Assembly (NCBI GenBank): GCA_946807835.1
Contig: OX327694.1
Location: forward strand, 6,150,001 to 6,214,000
Direction of reading: 5' to 3'
Length of the DNA stretch: 64,000 bases
Origin: Ailanthus altissimus
Lineage: Eukaryota > Streptophyta > Magnoliopsida > Sapindales > Simaroubaceae
Shown: in pieces, positions 24,001 through 36,229 of the stretch
Layout: each line of letters starts with the position of its first letter
How positions within the stretch are numbered: the first letter of the stretch is position 1
Position numbers and translations under genes: made by a program
The notes under the pieces: model-generated
Seen by the model: the letters and a program-made list of their open reading frames with translations, nothing else
What the model was told of the DNA's origin: nothing
Databases searched by the model: none

Positions 24001-25612
24001 TTGCACTCGCAGCCATCCAAATTTGAGTAAAAAAAGAGGGTAAGGGCTGGTGTTTAGTGGGTGAGATTTCCAATCCCATCCAAACTTTTGAAAGAAAAAA
24101 AAAAGAATATATTCATAAAATTATGTTAGGAAACGGGAAAAAAAAAAGAAAAAGAAAATCAAGTGTCATTTGAATTTGAATGAAGTAGGATGCTCTAGTT
24201 TGAGGGCTTGGGGACTGTAAGATAATAAATAATTTGTTTCTTGTCAAAAAAATAAAAGTTAAAAAGGGAATATGGCAGTACGTTCGGAGGTGAAATAGAA
24301 ACGTTAATAGTTTGATGATTATTTGATGTTGTACATGTGCCAATGAAGTATTTTTGTAGTGAAATATATATTTTATTCTTTCACAACCAATGTTACGTTG
24401 CTTTGGTTGATTCTTGAAATTATTGCCAATCAAATTCTGCTGTTGTCTTTTATGATTTTGGAACCAAATCACATCACATAGTTTCCAAATCCTTGATTTT
24501 GCCTCTGAATCATCAATGCACTTTCAAACTGTATTCATGTTTGGAAGCCCACTATTTAAATGTGTGCACTCATAGTCTGACAATTCAGTTTTGTGTCTCA
24601 GTTTTTATATAAATGTATATATCAACATATTCTGATATTGTAATTTATTAATCCTCTGTGATTACAAAGAGCTTGTTAATCTTAGCCAGGTAGTGTCTCT
24701 ACCCTGCTATGTTTTTCTTTAAATTGTGTCCTACTTGATTTTTCTTAATGCTCATATTGTGCTTTAATAATTTTCTTGAAGATTTCATCCATTTGGTTTT
24801 AGTGGCTCTAAAATCTTGGTGCACAAGTAACTGACTCTGTTACACCATCTGTTCAATTCCCATACTATTGCATGGATTCAATGTCAAAAGACGTATATGA
24901 TTAGATGTTGGACCTTTACACTTATAAAATGGGTCTCCATGGCAGTGCTACATTCAGTCAATAATTCCAATAGAACTACGTATTCAAGTAAAAGAGGTTA
25001 ATTTTGTACATGATTTAAAATTGAAGGTCTTAAATGTCTGGGCATGGAAAGCTTTATGACAATTTCTGTTTGTGACTTTATTTTCTTGTCACAAATTACT
25101 TTTTGATGGGTATAATGCTGACAAGATGTTTTATATAACAATGTTCACGCAGTTTGATGAACAAAAGGATCAGGTGGCTGTTGAGCAAATTTTACGGGTT
25201 GTTTTTCTTGACCCAGAACACCCAAGCCCTGTGAGTAATCAAATATATCTTATATTTCACGTGCTTGCTTTCTTCAAGTATTTGTTACTTGCTACATCCA
25301 TATCATCTCACTCAATAATTTGCTGGGTTTGTTTCTGCTAAGGCAATGGATAAACTTAAACGACAGTTGGCTGAGGCAGATGCTGCACTTGAGGCACGCA
25401 AGAAGCCTCCAGAAGACACTGGACCCCGAATTGTTGGGGAAGGGCTTGTTATAGATGAATGGGTGAGACATTGGACTTGATGTAGTTTCTCTTACACTTA
25501 ATAATTCTTCTGCGTTGTCTAACATTTGCTTATGCTCCAATTTCCTTGCCAGAAAGAACGAAGGGAAAGATACCTGGCCCGGCAACAGGTCGAAGGTGTT
25601 GATTCTGTGTAA
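21085..25612 (+). CDS. VAP4: VAP4/MAMI-like vesicle-associated membrane-protein-associated protein
   Basis: Seven exons with GT-AG introns: 21085-21412, 22586-22656, 23033-23114, 23257-23375, 25153-25230, 25343-25462, 25553-25612. They sum to 858 nt, 285 residues, with phases that fit throughout. The N-terminus is Ser-rich (poly-Ser from a TCA repeat). The MSP domain is at about residues 98-225, with LKLDPAAKLFFPYEPGKQ, AIAIKNTSKSHVAFKFQTT, CYMRPPGGILVPGES and VFKFVEPPEN. A short coiled coil follows (MDKLKRQLAEADAALEARKK), and the tail ends WKERRERYLARQQVEGVDSV. The tail and lack of a C-terminal membrane anchor match the plant VAP4/MAMI branch rather than anchored VAP27. MSP domains bind FFAT-like motifs at ER contact sites. 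Met replaces the usual Leu before FDEQ. I see no defects, so it is probably functional. Confidence 0.93.
21198..21227 (+). repeat. coding TCA microsatellite
   Basis: An uninterrupted run of TCA codons in exon 1 of the VAP gene encodes part of its poly-Ser tract. Its length is likely to vary between alleles. Confidence 0.8.
23961..24103 (+). mobile_element. tRNA-derived SINE in intron 4 of the VAP gene
   Basis: It has an A-box-like tagctcggttggttgg at 23976-23991, a degenerate B-box downstream, and an A-rich tail. Perfect 10-bp direct repeats AGAATATATT flank it at 23951-23960 and 24104-24113. The body is about 143 bp, as in plant SINEs, and it is oriented with the host gene. Confidence 0.8.
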
Positions 25613-26954
25613 AGAGTTGTTCTCTCTTGTTTTAAGCACTTTATTTTTTCCTAGAGCTGAAATTCCCATCATGCAAAGTTGTATTCTTTTGCCTGCTGTG
25701 GTCAGGAGGATGTTCAAACAATCAAGAGCCACTTGAAAAAGGTAAAAATGGAAGCATGTTTGTTGTTATTAGATGTGAAATGAGTTGTATTTAGATGAAC
25801 TGTATTTGGTGTAAGGTACTTTATTTCAGTGTTTGTATCCTACTACTTGTAGATATAGTTGGATTTTGATTAGAATGGCATTTGTTGATTTTAGCAGATC
25901 AAAAGTTGCTTTATTCTTGATGATGCTTTTCGTATCTAGTTTTGCTCTCAACTTTGTTAACTACGTTCGTGATTTTAGTGTTTGAGAGTATCACTAGCTT
26001 TGGTTTTCCATGAGCCGATTGTTGAAATAAAAATTTTCCGGCCTTACTCGTGCAAAATTTAGTTTGTTTGAAGCACTTGTGAGTCTTGACAGATGCACAA
26101 GTTGGTAGCATTCAAGGTTATTGAACTTTCATTAGTTATTGGTCTATAGGTCCACATTTCCTTGTTTTTCTCCAGAAATGCCAAAATTGTTGGTCATGAT
26201 TTGTTGAAACAATGAAGTTATTCTGGGTCATGCTACAAAATGAGCTGGCATAACCTTAAAAGAGTAATGTTCTTTTCTTTGAGGGGGTGGGGGGAAGGGG
26301 AATATACAGCATTCTTACTTCTATTATAAAAGGTCATATAAATGGACTTATGACAAAACATAACTCATAATTTGTAATCTCCCCATTTTGTGATATAAAT
26401 AAATAAATTCTAGGTAGACCCTCTTCCTATCTCTTTCATCCAAGAGATATGGATATGTCCAAATCTCTCTATCCATATCTCTCTTGGTATGCCACTTTTT
26501 TTAGAAAATAATAATAATAATAATAAATGAAAGGCTAGAGTTGGTTGTCACACGGTCACACCTCACCAGCAATGATTAGTACCTGTTACTGGTTTGATTA
26601 TTGTTTATTGATGCCTTAAAAATAACTGGAAAGAAGATCTGTAAGCTGCTTATCAGGAGATTTGGCCACATAAAAATAATGTTTTGTTTAATTTGTCAAT
26701 TAAGAAATAAGATTGCTTCTTGAGATCTGAATTCTGGATATGGTTCTGATTCTTTCTTGGTCCACAAACCCTTATTTTATATGTATCTCATCACCTGTAC
26801 TGATTATTTAATTAATCACAATGTAGTATGCCATGTTTGGACCACGATATGAATTTGTTTTTTTGCGCTTGGATTAGTATTTATTTATTTATTTATTTTA
26901 AACATCAGTGGGTTTTGTCTGAATGGATTTTTATTGCAAATACAATATAAATAT
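25613..26954. other. 3' UTR and downstream spacer of the VAP gene
   Basis: The first 200-300 bp are probably 3' UTR. The segment around 25707-25740 is flanked by splice-like ag/gt and may be a 3' UTR exon. The rest is non-coding, with a small hairpin at 26440-26487. Confidence 0.4.
26440..26487. repeat. short hairpin
   Basis: The left arm CCAAGAGATATGGATA (26440-26455) pairs with 26470-26487 (reverse complement CCAAGAGAGATATGGATA), with one 2-nt bulge and a 14-nt loop. Confidence 0.6.
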
Positions 26955-27825
26955 TAAGGTTGGGCAAAATAAATTGGAAACAGAAAAAATCGGTCGGATC
27001 GAATTGAATCGATTGGTTCGATTTGATTTTAATTGATAAAAAAATCGATCAATTTAAAATTAATAAAAAAAAAAACCGACTTAGTTCTGCTCGGTGTTGA
27101 AAAAAGGGGAACCGGAAAATCGATTTACTAAATACGAAAATCTAAAATTGCTACGTGGTAAAATCTCATTTGATGAAAAAAAAATTTAGAATACACTCGC
27201 CCGCACGATCATTAGTATATATAAATTGAAAAAAAATCTTTTGAAACCCTAAAGTCAATTCGGTCTCATCTCTTCTCAACTCTTTCCAAAATAAAATTTT
27301 GCTGCTCTCGTCTTTCTTTCACCATGTAAGTCCAATTGCAGGCTTGCAGCTGTCAGCCAGCACAGCTCAATCTCTCTCTGCAGCAACCAGCAAGCCATCA
27401 AGCCGTTGCTGCCTCGCCGTCGCTGCACCGCTGTTGCGCCTCACCATTTCGCCTCCTTGCCAGCACCGTCTCATTGTGATAGACGGATAGCGAGTCATCC
27501 AAAAAAAAAATTTCTTCATTAATCTATTTACATACTATTATGATTAATTCTAATTGGTTGTGGTTTCTTGAGTTGATGTAAATTTAGAGATTAGAATTTC
27601 GAAAAATTTGGTGATTAAGATTTGGATTAGAATTTGGAGATAGAGTTTAGGGATTGAAAAAAAAATAAAAAATCTACCGGACTGAACCAGAAAATCAGTT
27701 CGGTCCGATTCGGTTTCAGATCTAATTTCGGTTATATTCGATTTTTCATTGTCGAAAAATCGAATAACCGTGGTTCAGTTTAGTTTCGGTTAAAATTAAA
27801 CCGAATCAAATCATCTCCACCCATA
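26955..27825. mobile_element. non-autonomous hAT-type element
   Basis: Flanked by perfect 8-bp direct repeats ATAAATAT (26947-26954 and 27826-27833), the hAT target-site size. The ends TAAGGTTGGGC and the reverse complement TATGGGTGGAG are imperfect short TIRs. Subterminal 'ggttcggtt' and 'aaccgaa' type repeats fill both flanks, as in many plant hAT elements. The middle (about 27235-27490) resembles a gene 5' leader, with 'gaaaccctaa' and a short ORF at 27299, perhaps left over from a transposase gene. No transposase domain is present. Confidence 0.78.
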
Positions 27826-28207
27826 ATAAATATGACTAATTTGACAATTAATCACTATTCTTAATTTCAAAACACAGCGTTAGTGCAATAGGAATACGGG
27901 ATGACAAATAATTATTAGTAATGTGTTATTAGATAAAAATGTTTGTTATTAATTGTAAAAACACCCCTTTATCCCCGTATTTAACAGATTTTACAATATT
28001 TGTCCTCTTTAAAAGTCTTAATTTTGCAATTAGTTGTCTTACTTGAATAGCAAAACCTGTGCACCATTGATTTCAAGTGAAAGATTCAAATTTTGGCAGC
28101 AGCTCAAGACGTTATCAATATTTACCTTTTTTTTGTAAAAATAGTTAATTCTCTCATTATAGAAATATGGGTCTAATTAATTCTTCTATTATAGAGAAAA
28201 AGATAAT

Positions 28208-28335
28208 TAGTTCTCCTATTATAATTTGGCAGATGTGCGTAAATGTTACATGATATATGATCCTAATAATATATATATTTTTAGTTCTCCTATTATAATT
28301 TGGCAGATGTGCGTAAATGTTACATGATGTATGAT
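28208..28335 (+). repeat. short tandem duplication, 77-bp offset
   Basis: The block 'ttctcctattataatttggc' through 'gcgtaaatgttacatgat' occurs twice, at about 28209 and 28286, nearly identical, so it is a recent local duplication. Confidence 0.75.
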
Positions 28336-29375
28336 CCCATTAATTGTTACATGAAGTGTTCCCAAAAAAAAAGTCCCAATTTTTGTTGACAAATCCAAAC
28401 ATGTCCTCAACTTTGCAAGTAAAGCGTGTAGAATTGGAGGGATCTTTTAAAAACTCATATAGATTTATAGGTGATGATGTAAAGAATAAAGTGGAGGAAA
28501 ATCTTAAATTCATTAAAAAAAAAAAAGAAAATGGCAAATGGGGTGTTGGATGGATTGATAAACCATAACCAATAAAAAGATACCCCTATCACTTTCAAAA
28601 TTTCAATACATGTAGTGGGGTGGGGGAGTATTTTTAATCATTATTAAAGATCTTTGATTCAACAATATCTTCTCCCGTTTTGCAACTTATTATTCTTATA
28701 CTGGGGGGTTGGCCCAGTCAATGAGTGTTTTTACTTTCTTCCCTTTTGTTTATTATTGTTATTATTATTTCATTCTCTAGAGAGGTATTGTAAGTTAAAT
28801 CTGAGGTTCATCATCCTTGATGCAACAAGAGTTGAATTGAGACCCTCCTCCATAATTTAATTCACTTGATGATGATGGGTCAATTATAACCCATCTTTCA
28901 GCTTTATTAATCTTTATTAACTAAAAGATTCCTTTGAATTTTTGGGTTGATACAAATTTTATTTTGAGAAAAGATGAGTTAGATAATTGTTTTATCTACG
29001 AAATGCAGACTCGTAGCTAAACGGAAGACAGGCAAAAGAGTTAACTATAGGTATGATTTTTGCTTCTTTTTTCCCTTTTGAATAGTAAGTCATAGCCTCC
29101 TCAACTCAAGTAGTATAAATTGAAAAAATTTTAATATTCTGATATATGAACACGCTCATACAAATCACAACTGTAGTAACGCAGAAGCAAATCACAACTG
29201 TATAAATATTTGTATTTGTACAACAATAAATAATACACTTCATATTTCATTTCCACTTACTTGCACATTGAAACGGTGATCTCATTCCACTTTCTCAGAG
29301 TGGGGATTATATAGTAATTTTCAAGGCATTCTCTTGACTCTTTAGCTCTGGCCGTTGGCCTCCACCATTATCCAA

Positions 29376-29489
29376 CTAGCTTTTAGGCTTGAGCCGCCCT
29401 GCTGCTGTTATGTGAGATATTATTTCTTCATTCCGCTCATGGTTCTCAATTTCCCAGGGGTCGAAAGCGCTCCCATCCCAATTCCATGT
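29376..29489 (-). other. short unrecognised ORF with protein-like composition
   Basis: The minus strand reads TWNWDGSAFDPWEIENHERN, EEIISHITAAG and RLKPKS before TAG. A stop (TAA) lies three codons upstream and there is no ATG, so it would have to be an exon or a gene fragment. It sits in the only GC-richer patch of this spacer. I do not recognise the family; chance is possible over 37 codons. Confidence 0.25.
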
Positions 29490-30691
29490 GTTTTTTTAAG
29501 GGTTCTAAGGTAAACCAAATCCCGTTGTCATTTTTGTATTGGTATAATTTTTAACTTTTAGTAAAATAGTTTAAATTAATTTAAAAGATCTGATGAATTA
29601 TAAAATAATTAAAATTAAATATTTTAAATGAGTTAAGAAATTATGAGTTTTATAATTTTTTTATTAATTTAAATCCTAATCAAATTATAAATTTTTGAGA
29701 GAGAGATGCATATGTATAAAAAGGTAAGGAATAATAAAAGTATAATAAGAATAATTTTTTTTACATAATTTTTTATAAAAAAAAGAATTAAATTATTCAT
29801 CTTCTCTCAATTTTGGGAACGTGTGAGTTTAAGAATTAAGAGAAATCTACAAGCTCAAACGCATGAGTTTGAATATTGAGAATAATAAAAAAGATTATAG
29901 TCATTTAATTTAAAGTTTATAAAATAAGGAATTGAGATAATTCTCTATCTCTAAACATGTAATTATGAATAAGTCAATTTTTCATTTGTTGTATTTATTT
30001 TATTAAACAAAAAAAATTATGCCAACACATTTTTGTATTCTTTTTCTATTTTATACAAAGGAAAGGATAGACGAACTCTCAAACTTTGACGAAAATAACA
30101 AACATACTCTCTTTTTAAAATAAGTGACATTTGCATTATTTTTTATTTTTTGTAAAAATTCTAAGAGAGAGTTTTTTTTTTTGTAACTTTATACAATATT
30201 TTTATTTTTTATAGACACGTGACATAATTTTATTAACCATCATTGGTTGATTATTGATTAACATTGGCTAACAATTAATTGGTAATATATCAACTCATTA
30301 TAAAAGTTATTAAATTTCAAATTTCTTAATCTATGCGATGGTAAAATTAGTTTTTACTAATAGAATGTCAAAGGAACTCAAAAATTAGTGAGAAGATCAT
30401 TTGACAATTACATTATAGGGCTGCTGCTTTTTTTTGCTAATTTCAAGACTTCTCTAACACTTCATTAGAAAAAATAACCTTAGCATTATGTAGATAATTT
30501 TTTTTTGAAATATAATAGTGTTCATAGTAAATCAATACATTGTCGGTCAGCGTCGATCAACACTAATTAATGTCCCTAATTAATACTGATTCAAATGTTA
30601 TAATAATCATTTAACTAGATCAAACTTAGTCAACTAAGCGTTTCAACAAAAAATTTAACAAAAGGAAATATATATATATATATATATTATA

Positions 30692-31490
30692 TTATTGATC
30701 AAAAAAATTAATTTCTCAGGTCGATGAGTCTTGAATTTATTTATTGCGTGAATAGTGTTGAGCATTGTCTAGATTAGATTGTGATTTTTGGCATTGAGCT
30801 TTATCTGCTCAGGTCTTTCCTGCAAGAATTAAATAATTGCATATTATTATCTCACCGATGGTGGTTTCGGCGATGACCCTTGATGCCTAAGTTAGTTTCT
30901 TTTAGAAAGTTCTCTACTTAATTATCCTTTTCTTGTTGTAAGTTTCCTTTATATAGCACCGATCCTCTTATGTAAACTTTGAGATTCGTGGGCAGATGTT
31001 TAGGCCATTATTTCATTGATTGCTGACATGATTGTGATGATTGTATCTCAAAATTAGGGGCACTTACCTTAAGAGTAATGTGTGCTAGAAGTCGTGATTA
31101 CTTGCTTTATGGGTACGTGTTTTGACTCTCTTCCTAAATTCTTAAGATCGTTTTCTAAAGAAAAAATTCACTTGGAAAGGTATGAGTTGCTCGGGATGTT
31201 TGGAGTTTCTAAGCAAGAAAAATTAATTCAGGAGGGTATGAGCTGCTCGGGATGTTTGGAGGTTCTGAGCAGGGAAAACTGATTCGGAAGGGTATGAGCT
31301 ACTCGTGACGTAACTTATTGATGATGATGAGTTATTTAGACTAAAGTTTTCAAGGCCGAGGCGGGGTCATGGGTTGGTACTTCCTTATGGGGAGCTCGGG
31401 AGCATCGAAATAGTGCTCATACCGACCCAAGTATTGTTGATGATTTTGGGCTAGTCATTTAAGAGTAACCCAACTTATTATGGCTCGTTG
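30692..31490 (-). repeat. 3' LTR of Tat-like element
   Basis: Aligns with 39719-40601 in order: 'aatttctcaggtcgatgag', 'ctcaccgatggtggtttc', 'gaagtcgtgattacttgc', and internal 56-bp minisatellite units (about 31185-31310). The outer end near 31490 is uncertain. Confidence 0.75.
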
Positions 31491-32099
31491 AGCCCAGACC
31501 TATAGTTCGTGGAGTTTCAAAAGAGGAACAATGGTCTACTAGTTTTTATTCTTGACAAGCCAAGACAATTATTTAGCTGCTCGGAGGTTATACCTAGTCA
31601 GGGTTATACCGAAGTTGTACAGGTGAGGGTCTTTTCCTTGATGGGGAGCCTAAGCAATTCTTTTTTATTACTTTTACACATACGCCGTCTTATATCTTTT
31701 CGAATCCCCAAACTGTCAGATCGTGTAGAATTAAAACGTGATGTCTATTTAGTCCAAAAGGCATTTTATGGTTGTGAAGCAATCTAGGTTGTAGTTTCTT
31801 TATTAGAGGACTCTAGATAAAGTGGTTAAAAATGATGGGTATTAATTGCACTTGAAAACCTAAGTAGTCGTGTCAATCTGAAGAGACATCATCTAAAGAG
31901 ATGCCTGTTTAGGCATAAAGTGATTTGGCTAGTTCATTTTGAATGAAAGGTAGGGATTAAACCATTATTGAGGCTATATAAACCCCCATTTAGAGCCAAT
32001 TTAAAAATTATTTATTATTTCTCATCTTTTTCCTTCATTAAGTATGAAACAAGACTTCTATTTTATGCCTTCGTGAGGATTATGAGAAGTTTGCTTCAA

Positions 32100-34750
32100 G
32101 GCATTTGATTCTATACTGCACTAAGTTAGTGCCTATTATTAATGCTTCTCATTTTTCTTTTTCTTTTTTTATATGTTCCTACATTGCTTGTGTTTCTGCC
32201 ATTTCCTTGGCCTTTGGTCTCTACTTTTTTTGACATCTTTATACATTTTCGGTGTGATTGCCTTGCTTTTGTTTGCCCGTCGTGTAATCTTCAATTGCTA
32301 GAAAAACTTAAATTTATGGCTTTAAGAAGTAGAAATAGTTCAAATATCCATTTTCCTCCTATAAAGGAAGAAATAGAAGTATAGAAGGTCCCACTAGTCA
32401 AGAGGACTCGTGGGGTTGAAAGAGGGGAAAGTGAGGCCCTCACTTTGGTAAATGACTGAATTCCCTCACTTTGGTAAATGACTGAATTCCCCAATCTACC
32501 GAAGCAATTTTTTGACCTAGTGGATCTCCCCTTGAATGAGACTGTTAGTGAGAGGGGAGGGGGAAGGACAAATGAGGATCCCAAGATGTGTCCGAGAGCG
32601 AGTGGTTTGATGACCCCGAGGGAAATAACCCCGAGGCTTATTGGTTTAAGTTATACTTAAGGTACTGTCGATCTGAGATGATTGAGGAAGACCTAGATAA
32701 CCTTAAGAACAGGTATAAAATTCCCGAGACGGTGACAATAAGGTTCTCGTCTTTTAATGACTTCCCAAGTTCTTCTATGTACCGGGAGGTGACCAATCAC
32801 ACCGAGTTTCTTAGGTTAGGGCTTAGGCTTCCTATGTAACCATATTTTGCAAATATGTTATCCTACTTAGAGGTGGCCCCTTCCTAGGTTGGGCCAAATT
32901 CATGGAGGATTCTAATCGGTCTTTGTGTTTTATGGGTGAGAGCAGGGCTGTCTACACTATATTTTTAGGAACTGCATCATTTATACAATTTCCTCCGTAG
33001 TGCTGTTAAGCACAAAGGCTTTTATTATTTTTCATTTCACGGGACTTATAATCCAATCCCTAATTATCTCTTTTCTATCAAGAATTAGAAGGAAAAGTGG
33101 TTCATCGTGGGTGGTGATTAGGGTCGAGAAGTTTCTTAACCATGAGCAAGAAAGAATTGGGTTGTCCTTACACAGTTTACTTTGAGTCCAGGTTCTCTTA
33201 TTGTTTGTTATTTGCTACGCATTTACTATTTCCTTCTTTCTTTTCCCTTATTTGCATATCGAACTTGCCTTATATGGTTTTTCTTTGGTTCTCTTCAATA
33301 ACTTAGGCAACTGACCAAGAGGCGACTGGTGACACCCTTGCTCGAATAGAGATTGCCTTCAGGCATTCCACCCCTGTTGGAGATCTTTTTTCGCCTATCA
33401 GTTTACACACGGTTGGTCTGATACTTAAGCTTCCTCACACGTACCGAGACGACGAAGTAAGTATTATTGACTTATTTATATTCTCTTGTTACCTCATGGG
33501 TTCTCTTTTATTACTTATACAAGAATTCCAAATCAAGAAAGGAATCAAAGAAAAAGGGCTAAAGCAGAAGGCCTATAGAGGACGTCTTAGGATATGAATC
33601 CCGAAGGGGTCCTTGATTATCTCTACAATGATGGATGCAATCATAGGGATAGAGGCCGCAACAGTCAGAATCGTGATAGTTCTAGAAGGGGACGAGTAGA
33701 TACCCTTGGGAAGGGGCGATCAAGTAGCCCAGGAGAAGGCTAATAAAGCAGCCTAGAGAAGGTCTATGAGCAGGGCATCTTGAGAGGGAGAAGGAGTGAG
33801 AGCTCCCGAAGGTAAGTTCAGACTCCCTGACTGAGGTCCAGGAGCTCACACTCAAAGAGACGAAGTAATGGTACCTGTGGGGAGAATTACCTAATCTTCA
33901 ACTCCTTCAAGTTTTCCTCGAGCTTGACTTTTAACTTCGGGTGCCTCGAGTTTGAGAGTGACTTTTCTTGAAGTAGTTCGGGTAACAGTTATAAGGCCCT
34001 AAATGACTATAACTCTAATAGCTCTTGCTTCTGACAAGAGAGGACCTAGAGTATGTTGTCCTTATAATGTGCTAGATGTAGTCGTATGTAAGCCGCAAAT
34101 GGGTTTAGGAGGTGACCGACCTCGATATGATCTCAGGCTTTCATGTCGCAATGGCAACTAAATTTATTAGTTATTTTATTTTTCACCCAAACATTCTTTG
34201 GAACTAACTCTTTTCTTCTTCTTTATAAGTGACTTAAACTTTCTCTCGGTACTATTCAGATGTTGTTCAACCACTGCTCAATGCCCGTCAACTTGAAGAT
34301 AGCTTGCACGAGGCCAATCACTAAGTTTGATGAATACGAGGGGAGTTTGACAAGGCAAAGGCTAAGGCTAAGGAAATTATTGCCCGAATAGAGGTAGCTG
34401 AGGTGGCCCGAGTAGAGGCCGAGGGTAATCTTTGAGCTGGAGAGGTAGAGGACTTTACTTTAGTAAGAGATGAGTGTTGCGGTAGCTGTTGTTAAGAGTC
34501 AGGCATCAAAGTTGGCTTGACAGAACAACCTCTTAAAGCAATAGGTTAATGCTAACCATGCGGAGCTGGAGTCCTCAAAGATGGCTAGGTGGGATATGGC
34601 TAAAACGATTGAGGATCTTACAGCTCGAGTAGAGGAAGCTTGGTTTAAGGGTCGAGGTGAAGGTTTTTGTGATACAACATTTGACGATTTTTGCCATTGT
34701 GTGGATATCTTTGAGGAAAACTACCTTGATCGTAACCTCTAATAGCTAGG
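32100..34750 (+). pseudogene. antisense ORF of Tat-like element ('putative gypsy type transposon' domain)
   Basis: The plus-strand piece 32588-32839 reads SESEWFDDPEGNNPEAYWFK and YKIPETVTIRFSSFNDFPSS, ending EFLRLGLRLPM. This resembles the plant domain named 'putative gypsy type transposon' (RIPE...LRAGLRLPL-type pattern). Further in-phase fragments follow to 33185. Near 34570-34740 there is a C-terminal-type coiled-coil end, ARWDMAKTIEDLTARVEEAW then FKGRGEGFCDTTFDDFCHCV. The function of such ORFs is unknown. It is antisense to the element's gag and broken by many stops. Confidence 0.6.
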
Positions 34751-34944
34751 GATATTGTCTCTAGTTATCCCCTTATTACTGAAGGGTAGACCTATGGTGC
34801 CTTATAAATGGATAATTAAGAGCGCCCAGCCAACCATATTTATAATCCTATTCTCGTATTTTCTACAGACCCCTTTATTGCGCCTTCTGTTAATATCGTA
34901 CTTGCGCCTCCTACTAATCTACCTATACCTATGGCTGATGGTAG

Positions 34945-35265
34945 AACCACTTTCGAACCTGCAAATGGTAGAACAAAGCCCTTGATGGGTGACCCTATGA
35001 GTGTCAAATCTACTCATACAACACTTCAAAGTTTAAACAGTTTGGGGAATCACTTTTGAACTTGTAAATGGAAAAATAAAGCCCTTGGGGGAGGGGGGGG
35101 TGGTAAACCTATGAGTGTTAAACCCATTCATATAGCCCTTCAAAGTTTACACAGTCTGGAGAACCGCTTTCGAACTTGTAGATGGCAGAAAAAAGCCCTT
35201 GGAGGGGAGACGACTCTATGAGTGTCGAACCCACTCATACAGCCCTTCAAATTTTTTGGGTTGGA
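34945..35265 (+). repeat. tandem repeat, three units of about 103-114 bp
   Basis: The blocks 'gaacctgcaaatgg', 'gaacttgtaaatgg' and 'gaacttgtagatgg' (near 34954, 35057 and 35171) each lead into 'aaagcccttg', 'ctatgagtgt' and 'cccttcaaa'. The third unit is partial at its end. The repeat lies inside the Tat-like element. Confidence 0.8.
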
Positions 35266-35303
35266 CCCTGATTGGGGTGTATATTGATCCCTAGGTTTGT
35301 TTA

Positions 35304-36155
35304 TGTTGGAGATGGTGCTTTTATGTCATTCTAATATTGTATGTATATTAATTATTTAATATTTATTTTAAATAGTATCGTTAATATTAAATATATATAG
35401 TATCATGCTTGTAACGTTTCAAATATTGTATTGATCTGAAAGAGTTCAGATCAGATTTAAATGAGTTTAGACCAGGGTTAAGAGTTAGCAACGCTAAAAG
35501 TTATAATTGCTAAGAGTTAGCACTACTAAGAGTTAATAGGTTATAAGAGTTAGTGATATCTAAAGAGTTAGAGCCTTATCTGAAATATAACAAAGACCTG
35601 TGAATATACTAACAATGACATAGTTGTAAAGAGTTGCAAGCATTGCTAGGAAATTCCATTGTGCAAGTATGTTCTTGAACTAAATGTTCGTGATCTATTT
35701 TCACCGATACAGGGTCTGTCAGGTGAAACCAACTTATGTAGATCAGTGTATGTCTAAATTTGAATGGTTCAAATTGTTAATCTTAGCATACCATGAGCTT
35801 AGTGAAAGCTTGTATAGATATATAGATATTCGGTAAGGACTAGATATTAAACTGACTCAAAGAAGACCTCCAATAGATATTTTATAAAACCGTCAATGAA
35901 GGATTTTCTCAAGTTGAGTAATGTTCGTAGTCCTTTGACCTGAGCACCACGGTGGGCTTGTAAGTGATCCACCATACTTAGATTCCACACATATCAGAGA
36001 CCTTTCATGATCTGACCGTTGAAGTCACTGGTATGGTTCGATACTCATAGAGTCTGGTGTGTGTAGATATAGGATCCATCAGCTCATATGAGTGAGTTGA
36101 ATATCTTGATGCTCCAAGATTGTATTCAAGAAAGTCTTGTAGCCATAAGCATATA
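35304..36155 (+). repeat. truncated copy of 2.1-kb LTR-like repeat (copy A)
   Basis: Starts TGTTGGAGATGGTG and follows copy B (37418 onward) in order: 'gtcattctaatatt', 'gagtttagaccagggttaag', 'gagttagcacta', 'tgccacggtgggcttgtaag'. The match stops near 36155, so it lacks about 1.3 kb of the 3' part. It has the same orientation as copy B. Confidence 0.8.
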
Positions 36156-36229
36156 TAAGGGCGAGGTCTGCCTTGCCTATTATAGTGTTTGCTTAAGAGG
36201 GAGACCTGTTATGTTGGTTTAGGTAACTT

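Larger units (their letters stand above)
27834..30691. other. intergenic region
   Basis: AT-rich and mostly featureless. It includes a 77-bp direct duplication near 28208-28335, two short ORFs without recognisable products (28344-28568 and 28654-28860, +), and a GC-richer island at 29270-29510 with a short minus-strand ORF. Confidence 0.4.
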
